Origin: Acidobacteriota bacterium
GTDB lineage: Bacteria > Acidobacteriota > Terriglobia > Terriglobales > Acidobacteriaceae
Reading direction: 5' to 3'
DNA length: 64,000 bases
NCBI GenBank assembly: GCA_031296115.1
Contig: JARLGI010000052.1
Coordinates: 1-64,000, forward strand
Both the position numbers and the translations under genes were made by a program. Position 1 is the first letter of the stretch; every line of letters starts with the position of its first letter. The notes beneath the pieces are model-generated. The model did no database searches. It saw nothing but the letters and a program-made list of their open reading frames with translations, and was not told the origin of the DNA. This document shows positions 56,460 to 64,000 of the stretch, piece by piece.

Positions 56460-56579
56460 TCGTAACTCCTGTTCTCTGTTCGGCCATGCTGCACGGGCGG
56501 CATTCGAAGAAAGCCGCGTCCGGCTGATCTGGCGCGAAGATTGTAGGAAGCAGCGCAGATTGCTCCGCGCCGCAAGTTA

Positions 56580-57209
56580 TTACTTACTGTAAAGTTCCAC
56601 GATCAACTGTTCATTGATGGGCTGGTTGATGTCGGCGCGCGTCGGCAGCGCGATGACCCGTCCCTTGTAGGCGTCGCGGTCAACCTGGATCCATGCCGGC
56701 GGCGCCTGATGACTGGCGAAGTCCTTCGCGGTCTCCAGCATGGCCAGCTTGTTGCTGCTCTCGCGCACCGCAATCTCATCGCCCACGTTCACCTGGAAGG
56801 AAGGAATGTCGACCTTCCGGCCGTTCACCTGCACGTGACCATGCCGCACCAGCTGGCGGGCCTGACGGCGCGCCACGGCAAATCCCAGGCGATAAACGAC
56901 GTTGTCCAGACGACGCTCTAACTGCTGGAGCAGCATCTCGCCGGTAACGCCTTTGGTGCGGGCGGCACGTTCAAAGTAGTTGCGGAACTGCTTTTCCTGG
57001 GTGAAGTAAATGCGTTTCGCTTTCTGCTTTTCGCGGAGCTGCAAACCGTAGCCAACGATCTTGGCCTTGCGGTCCTTGCCATGCTGTCCGGGGGCGAAAT
57101 TACGTTTCTCGATCGGACACTTGTCGGTGAAGCACTTGCCGCCCTTTAGGAACAACTTCATGCCCTCGCGGCGGCAAAGGCGGCATACTGCGTCTTTATA
57201 ACGTGCCAA
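56580..57209 (-). CDS. rpsD: 30S ribosomal protein S4
   Basis: 209 residues with a TTG start at 57209 (AAGGAGAAGG upstream). Motifs: [20 protein letters not shown] with a zinc-type cysteine pair, [34 protein letters not shown] and the S4 RNA-binding [20 protein letters not shown]. The alternative of an internal start would cut the conserved N-terminus, so TTG is likely real. Confidence 0.95.
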   Translation of the reverse strand: MARYKDAVCRLCRREGMKLFLKGGKCFTDKCPIEKRNFAPGQHGKDRKAKIVGYGLQLREKQKAKRIYFTQEKQFRNYFERAARTKGVTGEMLLQQLERRLDNVVYRLGFAVARRQARQLVRHGHVQVNGRKVDIPSFQVNVGDEIAVRESSNKLAMLETAKDFASHQAPPAWIQVDRDAYKGRVIALPTRADINQPINEQLIVELYSK

Positions 57210-57349
57210 GTTACCTTCTCCTTATGGCAGAGCCTGTCTGCCGTTCTAGCGATCGGTTTACGGGCGCTTGGCGGCCTTTCGTCCCGATCGGAAATCGATT
57301 GTCAGTTGCCAGTGACCAGTTATCAGTTAAGCCGCCCGCTGGACGCTTA

Positions 57350-57772
57350 CTAAACCCTACGTCTCTTCGGCGGACGGCAGCCGTTATGCGGCACAGGCGT
57401 CACGTCACGGATGGAGCGCACATCCAGACCCGAGCTCGCCAAGGCGCGCACCGCGGACTCGCGTCCCGAACCCGGACCGCTGACCCGCACGTCCACGCTG
57501 CGCATACCGTGATCGCGCGCCTGGTTGGCGGCGTTGGCAGCGGCCTGCTGCGCGGCAAAGGGAGTTCCCTTGCGCGATCCGCGGAAGCCCAACGAACCCG
57601 AACTCTTCCATGACACCGTGTTGCCGTTGGTGTCGGTGATGGTGACGATAGTGTTATTAAAGGAGGCCTGCACGTAAACCAGTCCGTGCGGAACGTGCTT
57701 GCGCTCCTTCTTCTTGAACTTCTTATTCTTGCCCTTTTTGTCCGCTGCCGCGGAACCAGCTGCTTTAGCCAT
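57350..57772 (-). CDS. rpsK: 30S ribosomal protein S11
   Basis: 140 residues: [60 protein letters not shown] and [18 protein letters not shown] at the end. Lys-rich N-terminal extension. Three bases after rpsM. Confidence 0.97.
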   Translation of the reverse strand: MAKAAGSAAADKKGKNKKFKKKERKHVPHGLVYVQASFNNTIVTITDTNGNTVSWKSSGSLGFRGSRKGTPFAAQQAAANAANQARDHGMRSVDVRVSGPGSGRESAVRALASSGLDVRSIRDVTPVPHNGCRPPKRRRV

Positions 57773-57775
57773 GGA

Positions 57776-58162
57776 TTATGTCTTCCCTGCTGCTTTTTTC
57801 TTGTTGGCAACCGTTCCCTTACGCGGTCCCTTGCGGGTGCGGGCGTTGGTATGGGTGCGCTGTCCGCGAACCGGCAGGCTACGGCGATGACGATAGCCGC
57901 GATACGAGCCGATTTCGATGAGCCGCTTGATGTGCATCGAGACGTCTTTGCGCAGGTCGCCTTCGACGTTGCCGCCTTCCTCGATGACCTGGCGGATGTG
58001 GTTGACCTCTTCTTCGTTGAGGTCGCTCACCTTCTTGGTGGGCTCGACGCTGGCGGAGACGAGAATGCTGGCTGCGCGCGAGTCGCCGATACCGAAGATG
58101 TAAGTCAGCGCGATCCTGACGTGCTTGTTACGCGGAAGATCTACGCCTGCAATACGTGCCAT
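57776..58162 (-). CDS. rpsM: 30S ribosomal protein S13
   Basis: 128 residues: [40 protein letters not shown] and [20 protein letters not shown], ending [11 protein letters not shown]. Complete; contacts tRNA and 50S bridge B1. Confidence 0.97.
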   Translation of the reverse strand: MARIAGVDLPRNKHVRIALTYIFGIGDSRAASILVSASVEPTKKVSDLNEEEVNHIRQVIEEGGNVEGDLRKDVSMHIKRLIEIGSYRGYRHRRSLPVRGQRTHTNARTRKGPRKGTVANKKKAAGKT

Positions 58163-58217
58163 AGTTGCTCCAAATCAGCAACTAGCAACTAGCCACCAGT
58201 CACTAGTCACTTCTTAG

Positions 58218-58331
58218 TTATCCCTGCCGTTGCTTGTGCTTGGCGTTTTCGCAAATCACTCGCACTACGCCGTGACGTCGAATGACCTTGCACTTGTCAC
58301 AAATCTTTTTGACTGATGCCCGTACCTTCAT
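58218..58331 (-). CDS. rpmJ: 50S ribosomal protein L36
   Basis: 37 residues, below most ORF cut-offs. ATG at 58331 and TAA at 58218-58220: [20 protein letters not shown], then a segment with the zinc Cys/His ligands (Cys11, Cys14, Cys27, His32) ending KHKQRQG. The zinc-binding form of L36. Between infA and rpsM as usual. Confidence 0.95.
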   Translation of the reverse strand: MKVRASVKKICDKCKVIRRHGVVRVICENAKHKQRQG

Positions 58332-58352
58332 GATGCCTTCAAAATCCCTTCG

Positions 58353-58571
58353 CTATTTGTACCGATAAACGATGCGGCCGCGGGTCAAATCGTAAGGCGA
58401 AAGCTCCACCGCAACTCGGTCGCCCGGAAGTATGCGAATGAAGTTCTTGCGCATTTTGCCGGAGACATGCGCCAGGACTTGGTGCTTGTTCTCCAGCTCC
58501 ACTTTAAACATGGCATTGGGCAGGGGCTCAATGACCACTGCCATCACTTCAATCGCGTCTTCCTTACTCAT
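58353..58571 (-). CDS. infA: Translation initiation factor IF-1
   Basis: 72 residues, OB fold: [40 protein letters not shown] and [20 protein letters not shown]. Between map and rpmJ. Confidence 0.96.
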   Translation of the reverse strand: MSKEDAIEVMAVVIEPLPNAMFKVELENKHQVLAHVSGKMRKNFIRILPGDRVAVELSPYDLTRGRIVYRYK

Positions 58572-58631
58572 TCAACCCCAAGAAAACCAGTTGTCAGTTG
58601 TCAGTTCCCGGTTTCAGCGTCTCTCTGACAA

Positions 58632-59384
58632 CTACTCCGTTAAAATCATCGGACCGTTCTTGGTGACCGCGACACAGTGCTCGAAATGAGCGCTGTAACT
58701 ACCGTCCTCGGTGACCGCCGTCCACTTGTCGTCCAGCAACCTGGTTCCCGCTCGGCCTACGTTCACCATCGGCTCGATCGCCAGCACCATGCCGTCGCGC
58801 AGCTTCGGCCCATGTCCCGGTGTTCCGAAATTCGGGACCTGGGGGTCTTCGTGCAGTTTGGTGCCGATACCGTGTCCGACAAACTCACGAACCACGCTGA
58901 ACCCGTTGGCCTCGACGTGCCGCTGCACGGCCGCTCCAACATCGCCTACGGTGTTGCCCGAGCGCGCCGCTTCAATGCCACGAAACAGCGAGTCACGCGT
59001 CACTTCAAGGAGCTTTTGTAGCTCCTCTGTAATTTCCTCGCCCACTGGGACAGTAATGGCCGCATCGCCGTAAAAGCCGTCGAGCACCACGCCGCAATCG
59101 ATGGAAACAATATCTCCCGCCTTCAAAACCCGCCGCTCCGAGGGAATGCCGTGTACGATCTCGTCATTCACCGATGTGCAGAGCACGCAGGGGTAGTCGT
59201 AGTAGCCCTTAAACGCGGGCTTCGCGCCCAAATCCCGGATCTTGCTTTCGGCGATCCGCTCCAGTTCCATGGTGGCAACCCCGGGCCGAACCGCCTCTCG
59301 TGCCGCCTCCAGGACCTGACGCACGATGCGCCCACTGCGGCGCATCTTGTCGATCTCCGATGACGACTTACAAACGATGGACAT
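58632..59384 (-). CDS. map: Methionine aminopeptidase, type I
   Basis: About 250 residues from ATG 59384: SSSEIDKMRRSGRIVRQVLE, CTSVNDEIVHGIPSERRVLK, GDIVSIDCGVVLDGFYGDAA (first metal Asp pair), EFVGHGIGTKLHEDPQVPNF (His) and GMVLAIEPMVNVG (Glu), SAHFEHCVAVT (Glu). Removes initiator Met. A GTG at 59396 is in frame; ATG 59384 overlaps the adk end by 17 bp and gives the usual N-terminus. Confidence 0.95.
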   Translation of the reverse strand: MSIVCKSSSEIDKMRRSGRIVRQVLEAAREAVRPGVATMELERIAESKIRDLGAKPAFKGYYDYPCVLCTSVNDEIVHGIPSERRVLKAGDIVSIDCGVVLDGFYGDAAITVPVGEEITEELQKLLEVTRDSLFRGIEAARSGNTVGDVGAAVQRHVEANGFSVVREFVGHGIGTKLHEDPQVPNFGTPGHGPKLRDGMVLAIEPMVNVGRAGTRLLDDKWTAVTEDGSYSAHFEHCVAVTKNGPMILTE

Positions 59385-60114
59385 TCTCGAGTGCACTCAA
59401 CATCTGCGCCGCCACGGCATCCACCGGCTGATCGCCGTTGACCTCAACCAACCGTCCACTGGCCTGGTAATAATCCACCAGAGGCAGGGTGAGCTGTTCG
59501 TAGGCCTTCAAGCGCTCTGAAATAACTTCTTCCGTATCGTCCCGGCGCTGCACCAAAGTGCTACCGTCGACATCACAGATGCCTTGGACTTTCGGAGGCT
59601 GGAAATAGACGTTGTAAATCAGCCCGCAGGTGGGACACGAACGACGTCCGGTAAGCCGTTGCAGCAATTGATTATACTCCACCACCAGCCGGAGCACAAT
59701 CGGCGGCGCACATGCGGCCCGCCCGGCCGCGTCCTGCCCTGCCCGAATCTTTTCCAGCTGTGCATCCAGCCATTCGGCCTGGCGCACCGTCCGGGGAAAG
59801 CCGTCCAAAATAAAGCCCTTATAGCAATCCGCCATCAGCAGGCGGTCGGCGACCATGTCGCAAACCAGGTCGTCCGGGACCAGGTCGCCGCGCTCCATGA
59901 TGGCCTTGGCCTTGACCCCTAACTCCGTCTTCCGGGCCACGTTGTCCCGCAGGATGTCTCCTGTGGAGATCTGCGGGATGCCATAGGTCTCAGCGATCAG
60001 CTTGGCCTGTGTTCCCTTGCCCGCGCCCGGCGGCCCGAGCATTATGATGGGGCCCACCACGCGTTGGTCCGTCTTTACAACTGCCGAGGAAGTCCGCGCT
60101 TCCATGCTTTGCAC
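59368..60114 (-). CDS. adk: Adenylate kinase
   Basis: 248 residues, about 30 longer than typical because of the N-terminal extension (MQSMEARTSSAVVKTD) and loop insertions. P-loop IMLGPPGAGKGTQAKLIAET, FILDGFPRTVRQAEWLD and LID domain with CPTCG and GICDVDG that could bind zinc (three Cys plus Asp). Equilibrates AMP, ADP and ATP. Between secY and map. Confidence 0.94.
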   Translation of the reverse strand: MQSMEARTSSAVVKTDQRVVGPIIMLGPPGAGKGTQAKLIAETYGIPQISTGDILRDNVARKTELGVKAKAIMERGDLVPDDLVCDMVADRLLMADCYKGFILDGFPRTVRQAEWLDAQLEKIRAGQDAAGRAACAPPIVLRLVVEYNQLLQRLTGRRSCPTCGLIYNVYFQPPKVQGICDVDGSTLVQRRDDTEEVISERLKAYEQLTLPLVDYYQASGRLVEVNGDQPVDAVAAQMLSALENVHRL

Positions 60115-60179
60115 CCTGAGAGCCGAACCACAGCTCTTTTCTGCCTGGACTCAAGGCCGGAGCCTCCCGGTAGCTCCGC

Positions 60180-61583
60180 TTACCACGTCGCCCGGCGCCC
60201 GCGGATACGTCCGCTGCGCGGGGTGAAACCTTCATAGTGACGCATCACCAGTTGCGACTCAATCTGGTTGACCGTGTCCATCGCCACACCCACCACAATC
60301 AGCAGCGACGTGCCGCCGAAGTAGAAGTTCACTCCCAAGCCGTTGGTCACCCACGCCGGCAATCGCTCAAAGAACGCCCCGATAGGACCGTACAGGTGGT
60401 TGAGGTGAATACCGGTAATCATCCACTCAGGGATGAAGGAGATGAGGATCAGGTACAGCGCACCCACCAGGGTGATGCGCGTCAGAATATCGTTGATGTA
60501 ATTCCCGGTACGCGCGCCGGGCCGGATGCCCGGGATGAACCCGCCGTACTTCCTCATGTTGTCCGCAACTTCATTGGGGTTGAAAACAATGGAAACGTAG
60601 AAGTAGGCGAAGAAGATGATCCCGACCGCATACAGCAAAGTGTAAAGCGGCTCGCCCCAGGACAGCGCCCGCAGCATCGGACCGAAATAGCGATTGTCCT
60701 TAAACAGCGCTCCCGCAGTTTGCGGCAACGTCAGCACCGACGACGCAAAAATAACCGGCATAACGCCGCCGGAGTTCACGCGCAGCGGCAGGTGGGTGGA
60801 TTGTCCACCCATGATCTTGCGGCCCACCACACGCTTGGCGTACTGCACCGGGATACGGCGTTCGCTGCGTTCCACGAACACAATGAAGGCGACGACCGCA
60901 ATCATCAGCACGACCAGCAGCAGGATGGCGGGAGCGGTAAAAGCGCCCCAGGCCTGGTTCCAGACCTTGTCCCACAGGTCCGCGACGCCACGCGGCAGTC
61001 CTACGACGATGCCGGCGAAGATCAGCAGTGACATGCCATTGCCAACGCCGCGCTCGGTAATCTGCTCGCCCAGCCACATGATGAAGACGCTGCCCGTGGT
61101 CAGGGTCAGCATAGTCATGAGGATGAATCCGATGCCCGGATTGTTAACGAATGCCGTTCCGCCGCTCAGGGTCTGGCGTTGCAGCGTGATGGCGATGCCC
61201 AGCGACTGCACAGCGCTCAGCCCGAGGGTTAGGAAACGGGTCCACTGGGTGATCTTCTTGCGGCCGAGTTCGCCTTCCTTCTGCAGCTTGGCCAGCGGCT
61301 CGTAGACCACGGTCATCAGCTGCAGGATGATGGACGCCGTGATGTACGGCATAATGCCCAGCGCGAATATGGTCAACCGGCGCAACTGGCCGCCACTGAA
61401 CAGGTCCACGAAGCCCAGGAAGCTGCCGCGGTTCTGATCGAAGAACTGCGACAGAAGATCAGCGTTGATGCCGGGCGTGGGAATGTGCCCGCCCAGGCGG
61501 TAAACCGCCAGCAGCCCAAGCGTGAACAGAATTCGCTTGCGCAGATCAGGAACGCGGAATACGTTGGCCAACTTCTCAAGCAT
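60180..61583 (-). CDS. secY: SecY protein-translocase subunit
   Basis: 467 residues with ten predicted helices: ILFTLGLLAVYRLGGHIPTP, ALGIMPYITASIILQLMTVV (TM2), GIGFILMTMLTLTTGSVFIM, NSGGVMPVIFASSVLTLPQT, KYGGFIPGIRPGARTGNYIN and a final VVGVAMDTVNQIESQLVMRH. Forms the Sec channel with SecE and SecG, which are not here. 85-bp gap to rplO holds repeat sequence. Confidence 0.96.
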   Translation of the reverse strand: MLEKLANVFRVPDLRKRILFTLGLLAVYRLGGHIPTPGINADLLSQFFDQNRGSFLGFVDLFSGGQLRRLTIFALGIMPYITASIILQLMTVVYEPLAKLQKEGELGRKKITQWTRFLTLGLSAVQSLGIAITLQRQTLSGGTAFVNNPGIGFILMTMLTLTTGSVFIMWLGEQITERGVGNGMSLLIFAGIVVGLPRGVADLWDKVWNQAWGAFTAPAILLLVVLMIAVVAFIVFVERSERRIPVQYAKRVVGRKIMGGQSTHLPLRVNSGGVMPVIFASSVLTLPQTAGALFKDNRYFGPMLRALSWGEPLYTLLYAVGIIFFAYFYVSIVFNPNEVADNMRKYGGFIPGIRPGARTGNYINDILTRITLVGALYLILISFIPEWMITGIHLNHLYGPIGAFFERLPAWVTNGLGVNFYFGGTSLLIVVGVAMDTVNQIESQLVMRHYEGFTPRSGRIRGRRATW

Positions 61584-61589
61584 GAACTA

Positions 61590-61667
61590 AAACCTCAGTA
61601 GCCAGTAACCAGTTGTCAGTTGCAGTCTCACGTTGTCTTATGATCTTCCAGCGCCAGTTGCCAATTA
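61590..61667. repeat. CAGTTGTCAGT-type repeat cluster between rplO and secY
   Basis: CAGTAGCCAGTAACCAGTTG, TCAGTTGCAG and GCCAGTTGCCAATTACTAGT in tandem between two ribosomal-operon genes. Confidence 0.55.
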
Positions 61668-62138
61668 CTAGTTGCTCTTACTGGCAGCCGGCGCCTGGGC
61701 ACTAACAACTTTGATGGCGCCGCCGGCCTTTTCGATCTTTTCCTGGGCCGACTTGGAAAACTTGTGAGCATGTACGGTGATGGCGCTCGACAACTCGCCC
61801 TGTCCCAGCACCTTAACCAGCGACCTCTTGGAGGTGACGACGCCCGCCTTGCGCAGTACCTCGGGCGTGATCTCGCTCTTGCCCAGGCCCGCCAGCCGCT
61901 CCAGGTTCACGACTTCGTATTCGGTCTTGAAAATGTTGGTGAAGCCGCGCTTGGGCAGACGGCGGTGTAGCGGCATCTGGCCGCCTTCAAAGCCGCGCAT
62001 GATGCGCGAACCGCTGCGCGACCGCTGGCCCTTGTGGCCGCGCGTCGAGGTCTTGCCCATGCCTGAGCCCATACCGCGGCCCACACGCTTGCGGTTCTCG
62101 GTTGCCTTGCGAGGTGCACGTAAATTGCTTAAGTTCAT
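61668..62138 (-). CDS. rplO: 50S ribosomal protein L15
   Basis: 156 residues: [60 protein letters not shown] and [16 protein letters not shown] near the end. Complete. Confidence 0.96.
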   Translation of the reverse strand: MNLSNLRAPRKATENRKRVGRGMGSGMGKTSTRGHKGQRSRSGSRIMRGFEGGQMPLHRRLPKRGFTNIFKTEYEVVNLERLAGLGKSEITPEVLRKAGVVTSKRSLVKVLGQGELSSAITVHAHKFSKSAQEKIEKAGGAIKVVSAQAPAASKSN

Positions 62139-62187
62139 TTTGTACCTTCAGTAGTTTGCTGGTCGCTAGGTGCTAGTTGCTAACTGG

Positions 62188-62415
62188 CTACTGGCTACTA
62201 ACAACTTTTACCAGGTGCGGCACTTTCGCCACCATGCCGCGAATCGAGGGCGTATCTTCGCGCTCGATGACCTGGTTCAGCCGGGTAAAGCCGAGCCCCT
62301 TGACCACCAGCTTATGTTTCACCGGCGCGGCAATGGCCGACCGCACCCACTTCAGCTGCATCTTGGTGCCCTTGGCCGCAGCCTTGGTTTCCGATTTCTT
62401 TCGTACACGCGCCAT
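62188..62415 (-). CDS. rpmD: 50S ribosomal protein L30
   Basis: 75 residues, slightly longer than the usual 58-65 because of the basic N-terminus MARVRKKSETKAAAKGTK. Body: MQLKWVRSAIAAPVKHKLVV, KGLGFTRLNQVIEREDTPSI, RGMVAKVPHLVKVV. Two bases after rpsE. Confidence 0.94.
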   Translation of the reverse strand: MARVRKKSETKAAAKGTKMQLKWVRSAIAAPVKHKLVVKGLGFTRLNQVIEREDTPSIRGMVAKVPHLVKVVSSQ

Positions 62416-62417
62416 GA

Positions 62418-62927
62418 CTACAGCTCCTCGACCGCTTTGCCGCGCGATGCCGCCACGTCCTTGCGATCGCGCAATTGCCCAAGCGCGTCGAAGGTGGCTT
62501 TGATCACATTGTGCGGGTTGGTGGTCCCGATGGACTTGGTGAGCACATTCTGCACGCCGGCAGAGGTCATCACTGCACGCACCGCGCCGCCGGCAATGAC
62601 TCCGGTTCCTTCCGGAGCGGGCTTCAGCATGACCATGCCGGCGCCGTAACGGCCCAGCACCTGGTGAGGAATCGAGGTCTGCGTCAGGTTCACCCGCAGC
62701 AGGTTTTTCTTGGCCGCCTCGATGCCCTTGCGGATCGCCTGCGGAACTTCCTTTGCCTTGCCGGAGCCGTAGCCTACGACCGCGGAGCTCGGATCGCCCA
62801 CCACCACCAGCGCCGCGAACGACAGGTTCTTGCCGCCCTTGACCACCTTGGTAACGCGGTTGATCGAGACCACCTGGTCCTTCAGCTGAAACTGTCCAGC
62901 GTCAAGCTTCTTCTTTACTATTGGCAT
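62418..62927 (-). CDS. rpsE: 30S ribosomal protein S5
   Basis: 169 residues: [60 protein letters not shown] and [40 protein letters not shown]. Complete. Confidence 0.97.
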   Translation of the reverse strand: MPIVKKKLDAGQFQLKDQVVSINRVTKVVKGGKNLSFAALVVVGDPSSAVVGYGSGKAKEVPQAIRKGIEAAKKNLLRVNLTQTSIPHQVLGRYGAGMVMLKPAPEGTGVIAGGAVRAVMTSAGVQNVLTKSIGTTNPHNVIKATFDALGQLRDRKDVAASRGKAVEEL

Positions 62928-62934
62928 TACCTTT

Positions 62935-63003
62935 GTGTCTCCTGAGGGGCTAAAGCCCCCGGAAAAATCGTCGTTTCGACGCGGGCCTGAAGGCCCGCTC
63001 TAC
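62935..63003. repeat. Two hairpins between rplR and rpsE
   Basis: GGGGCTAAAGCCCC (62945-62958) and GGGCCTGAAGGCCC (62983-62996) are perfect short stems within the 76-bp gap between co-transcribed ribosomal genes. They match the GGCTTTAGCC/CCTTCAGGG family found elsewhere in the window. Confidence 0.65.
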
Positions 63004-63381
63004 CTAGAATTCCAGTCCGGCTTCGCGGGCCGCATCGGCCAGCGCTTTGACGCGTCCATGGTAAAGGTATCCGCCGCGATCGAAGACCACCTTCTTGATG
63101 CCCTTCGCTTTGGAGCGGTCGGCGATCAGCTTGCCCACTTCCTTGGCGGCACTCAGATTCCCGCCCGTAGGACGCTTGTCGCCCTTGATCCCCTTGCCCT
63201 TCTCTACCGAGGTCGCCGACACCAGGGTTGTTCCCGTGGTGTCGTCGATCACCTGCACGTAGATATGGTTCGTCGAACGGTAAACGTTCAGCCGCGGACG
63301 TTCCGAGGTCCCGGTCATCTTCTTGCGAATCCGGCTGTGTACCTTCTGCCGTGTCTGGTCTTTCGAAGTCTTTGCAATCAT
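63004..63381 (-). CDS. rplR: 50S ribosomal protein L18
   Basis: 125 residues: [60 protein letters not shown] and [20 protein letters not shown]. Binds 5S rRNA. Complete. Confidence 0.96.
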   Translation of the reverse strand: MIAKTSKDQTRQKVHSRIRKKMTGTSERPRLNVYRSTNHIYVQVIDDTTGTTLVSATSVEKGKGIKGDKRPTGGNLSAAKEVGKLIADRSKAKGIKKVVFDRGGYLYHGRVKALADAAREAGLEF

Positions 63382-63394
63382 GTTTTTGCTCTTC

Positions 63395-63450
63395 TGCTGT
63401 TAGCTATTCACTGGCCGCAGCTCAAACTGACAACCCGCTACTGGCAACTG
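63395..63450. repeat. CAGTTGTCAGT-type repeat cluster between rplF and rplR
   Basis: GCTGTTAGCTATTCACTGG, AACTGACAACCCGC and TACTGGCAACTGCTA are variants of the short repeat found in other gaps of this operon. Confidence 0.5.
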
Positions 63451-63990
63451 CTACTTCGCTCCGGTCTTGCCGACCTTCTTCTTGAGCTTCTCGCCCGTGT
63501 AACGCACACCTTTGTTCTTGTACGGGTCCGGCGGACGCAGTGAGCGCATTTCCGCCGCCACGAATCCCACCTTCTGGCGGTCGATGCCGCTGACCGTCAG
63601 GTGCGTCAATTTGGGATCGACAGCTACCTCGATGCCTGAGGGCAGCGGGTATTCAATGGGATGGGAGTAGCCCAGGGTGAACACCACGGTCTGCTTGCCC
63701 TTCATCTCGGCGCGGTAGCCGATGCCGACGATGTCCAGTTCCCTGGTCCAGCCGCTGGTTACGCCGACCACCGAGTTGTTGACCAGAGCGCGCACCAGGC
63801 CATGAATGGCCGCTTTGGAATCGTCGTCACGGACAATCGTGAGAATTCCATCCTTCTGTTCCAGCTTCACGCCGGAAGGCATATGGGTCGTAACCTCACC
63901 CTTCGGGCCCTTGACGCGCACCGTGTTGCCGTCGACGGCGTAGGTCACGCCCTTCGGCAGCGGGATCGGCTTTTTTCCAATTCTCGACAT
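63451..63990 (-). CDS. rplF: 50S ribosomal protein L6
   Basis: 179 residues: [60 protein letters not shown] and [20 protein letters not shown]. First visible gene of the operon; rpsH is presumably just beyond the right edge. Confidence 0.97.
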   Translation of the reverse strand: MSRIGKKPIPLPKGVTYAVDGNTVRVKGPKGEVTTHMPSGVKLEQKDGILTIVRDDDSKAAIHGLVRALVNNSVVGVTSGWTRELDIVGIGYRAEMKGKQTVVFTLGYSHPIEYPLPSGIEVAVDPKLTHLTVSGIDRQKVGFVAAEMRSLRPPDPYKNKGVRYTGEKLKKKVGKTGAK

Positions 63991-64000
63991 AGCTCACTCT

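Overview
The window reads as a chromosomal segment of an acidobacterium (Acidobacteriota, Terriglobia/Koribacter-like). This rests on high GC, protein sequences that look acidobacterial throughout, the futalosine-type menaquinone gene mqnE, a bacillithiol-type deacetylase, and recurring intergenic hairpins of the GGCTTTAGCC, CCTTCAGGG and GAGCGAAG kinds. The taxonomic call is inference from recognition; no search was run.

Layout. 0-11 kb is accessory and decaying: a frameshifted transposase end, mqnE, a higBA toxin-antitoxin pair whose toxin carries an in-frame stop, a Tat-exported glycosylasparaginase, an unusual two-gene ribosome-associated operon (an HPF domain fused to a sigma-factor-like module, then an eRF1-like protein), a frame-disrupted secreted protein, glpX, an F420/NADP reductase-like gene with a shifted C-terminus, a JAMM peptidase and a zinc-ribbon protein. 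11-28 kb is mixed metabolism: glutaryl-CoA dehydrogenase, a degenerate E1-alpha-like protein, tlyA-nadK, a GAF/PP2C phosphatase overlapping lysA, a metallo-hydrolase, a membrane glycosyltransferase-like gene, an O-methyltransferase with bshB1, a prenyl synthase with a receiver protein and xseB, and a homocysteine methyltransferase/MTHFR fusion. 28-41 kb carries envelope and secreted functions: a beta-propeller lipoprotein, penicillin acylase-like protein, M19 dipeptidase, cyclophilin, purine permease, tandem GNAT, a pseudogenised repeat-domain surface protein and an ArnT-like glycosyltransferase.

40-47 kb is the leftward translation/transcription operon rimP-nusA-infB-(DUF503)-rbfA-nrnA, with a terminator-like hairpin in its leader. 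guaB and a VanZ gene run rightward. After an SPFH protein, a low-GC decayed patch and a repeat patch (50-53 kb) comes a DUF1254 lipoprotein. 54.8 kb to the right edge is the leftward core operon rplF-rplR-rpsE-rpmD-rplO-secY-adk-map-infA-rpmJ-rpsM-rpsK-rpsD-rpoA-rplQ.

Two themes stand out. Many accessory genes have single frame disruptions in otherwise well-kept reading frames. Intergenic spaces, including those inside the ribosomal operon, hold families of short structured repeats. The strongest candidate for an undescribed system is the HPF-sigma fusion with the eRF1-like gene at 3.6-5.9 kb.
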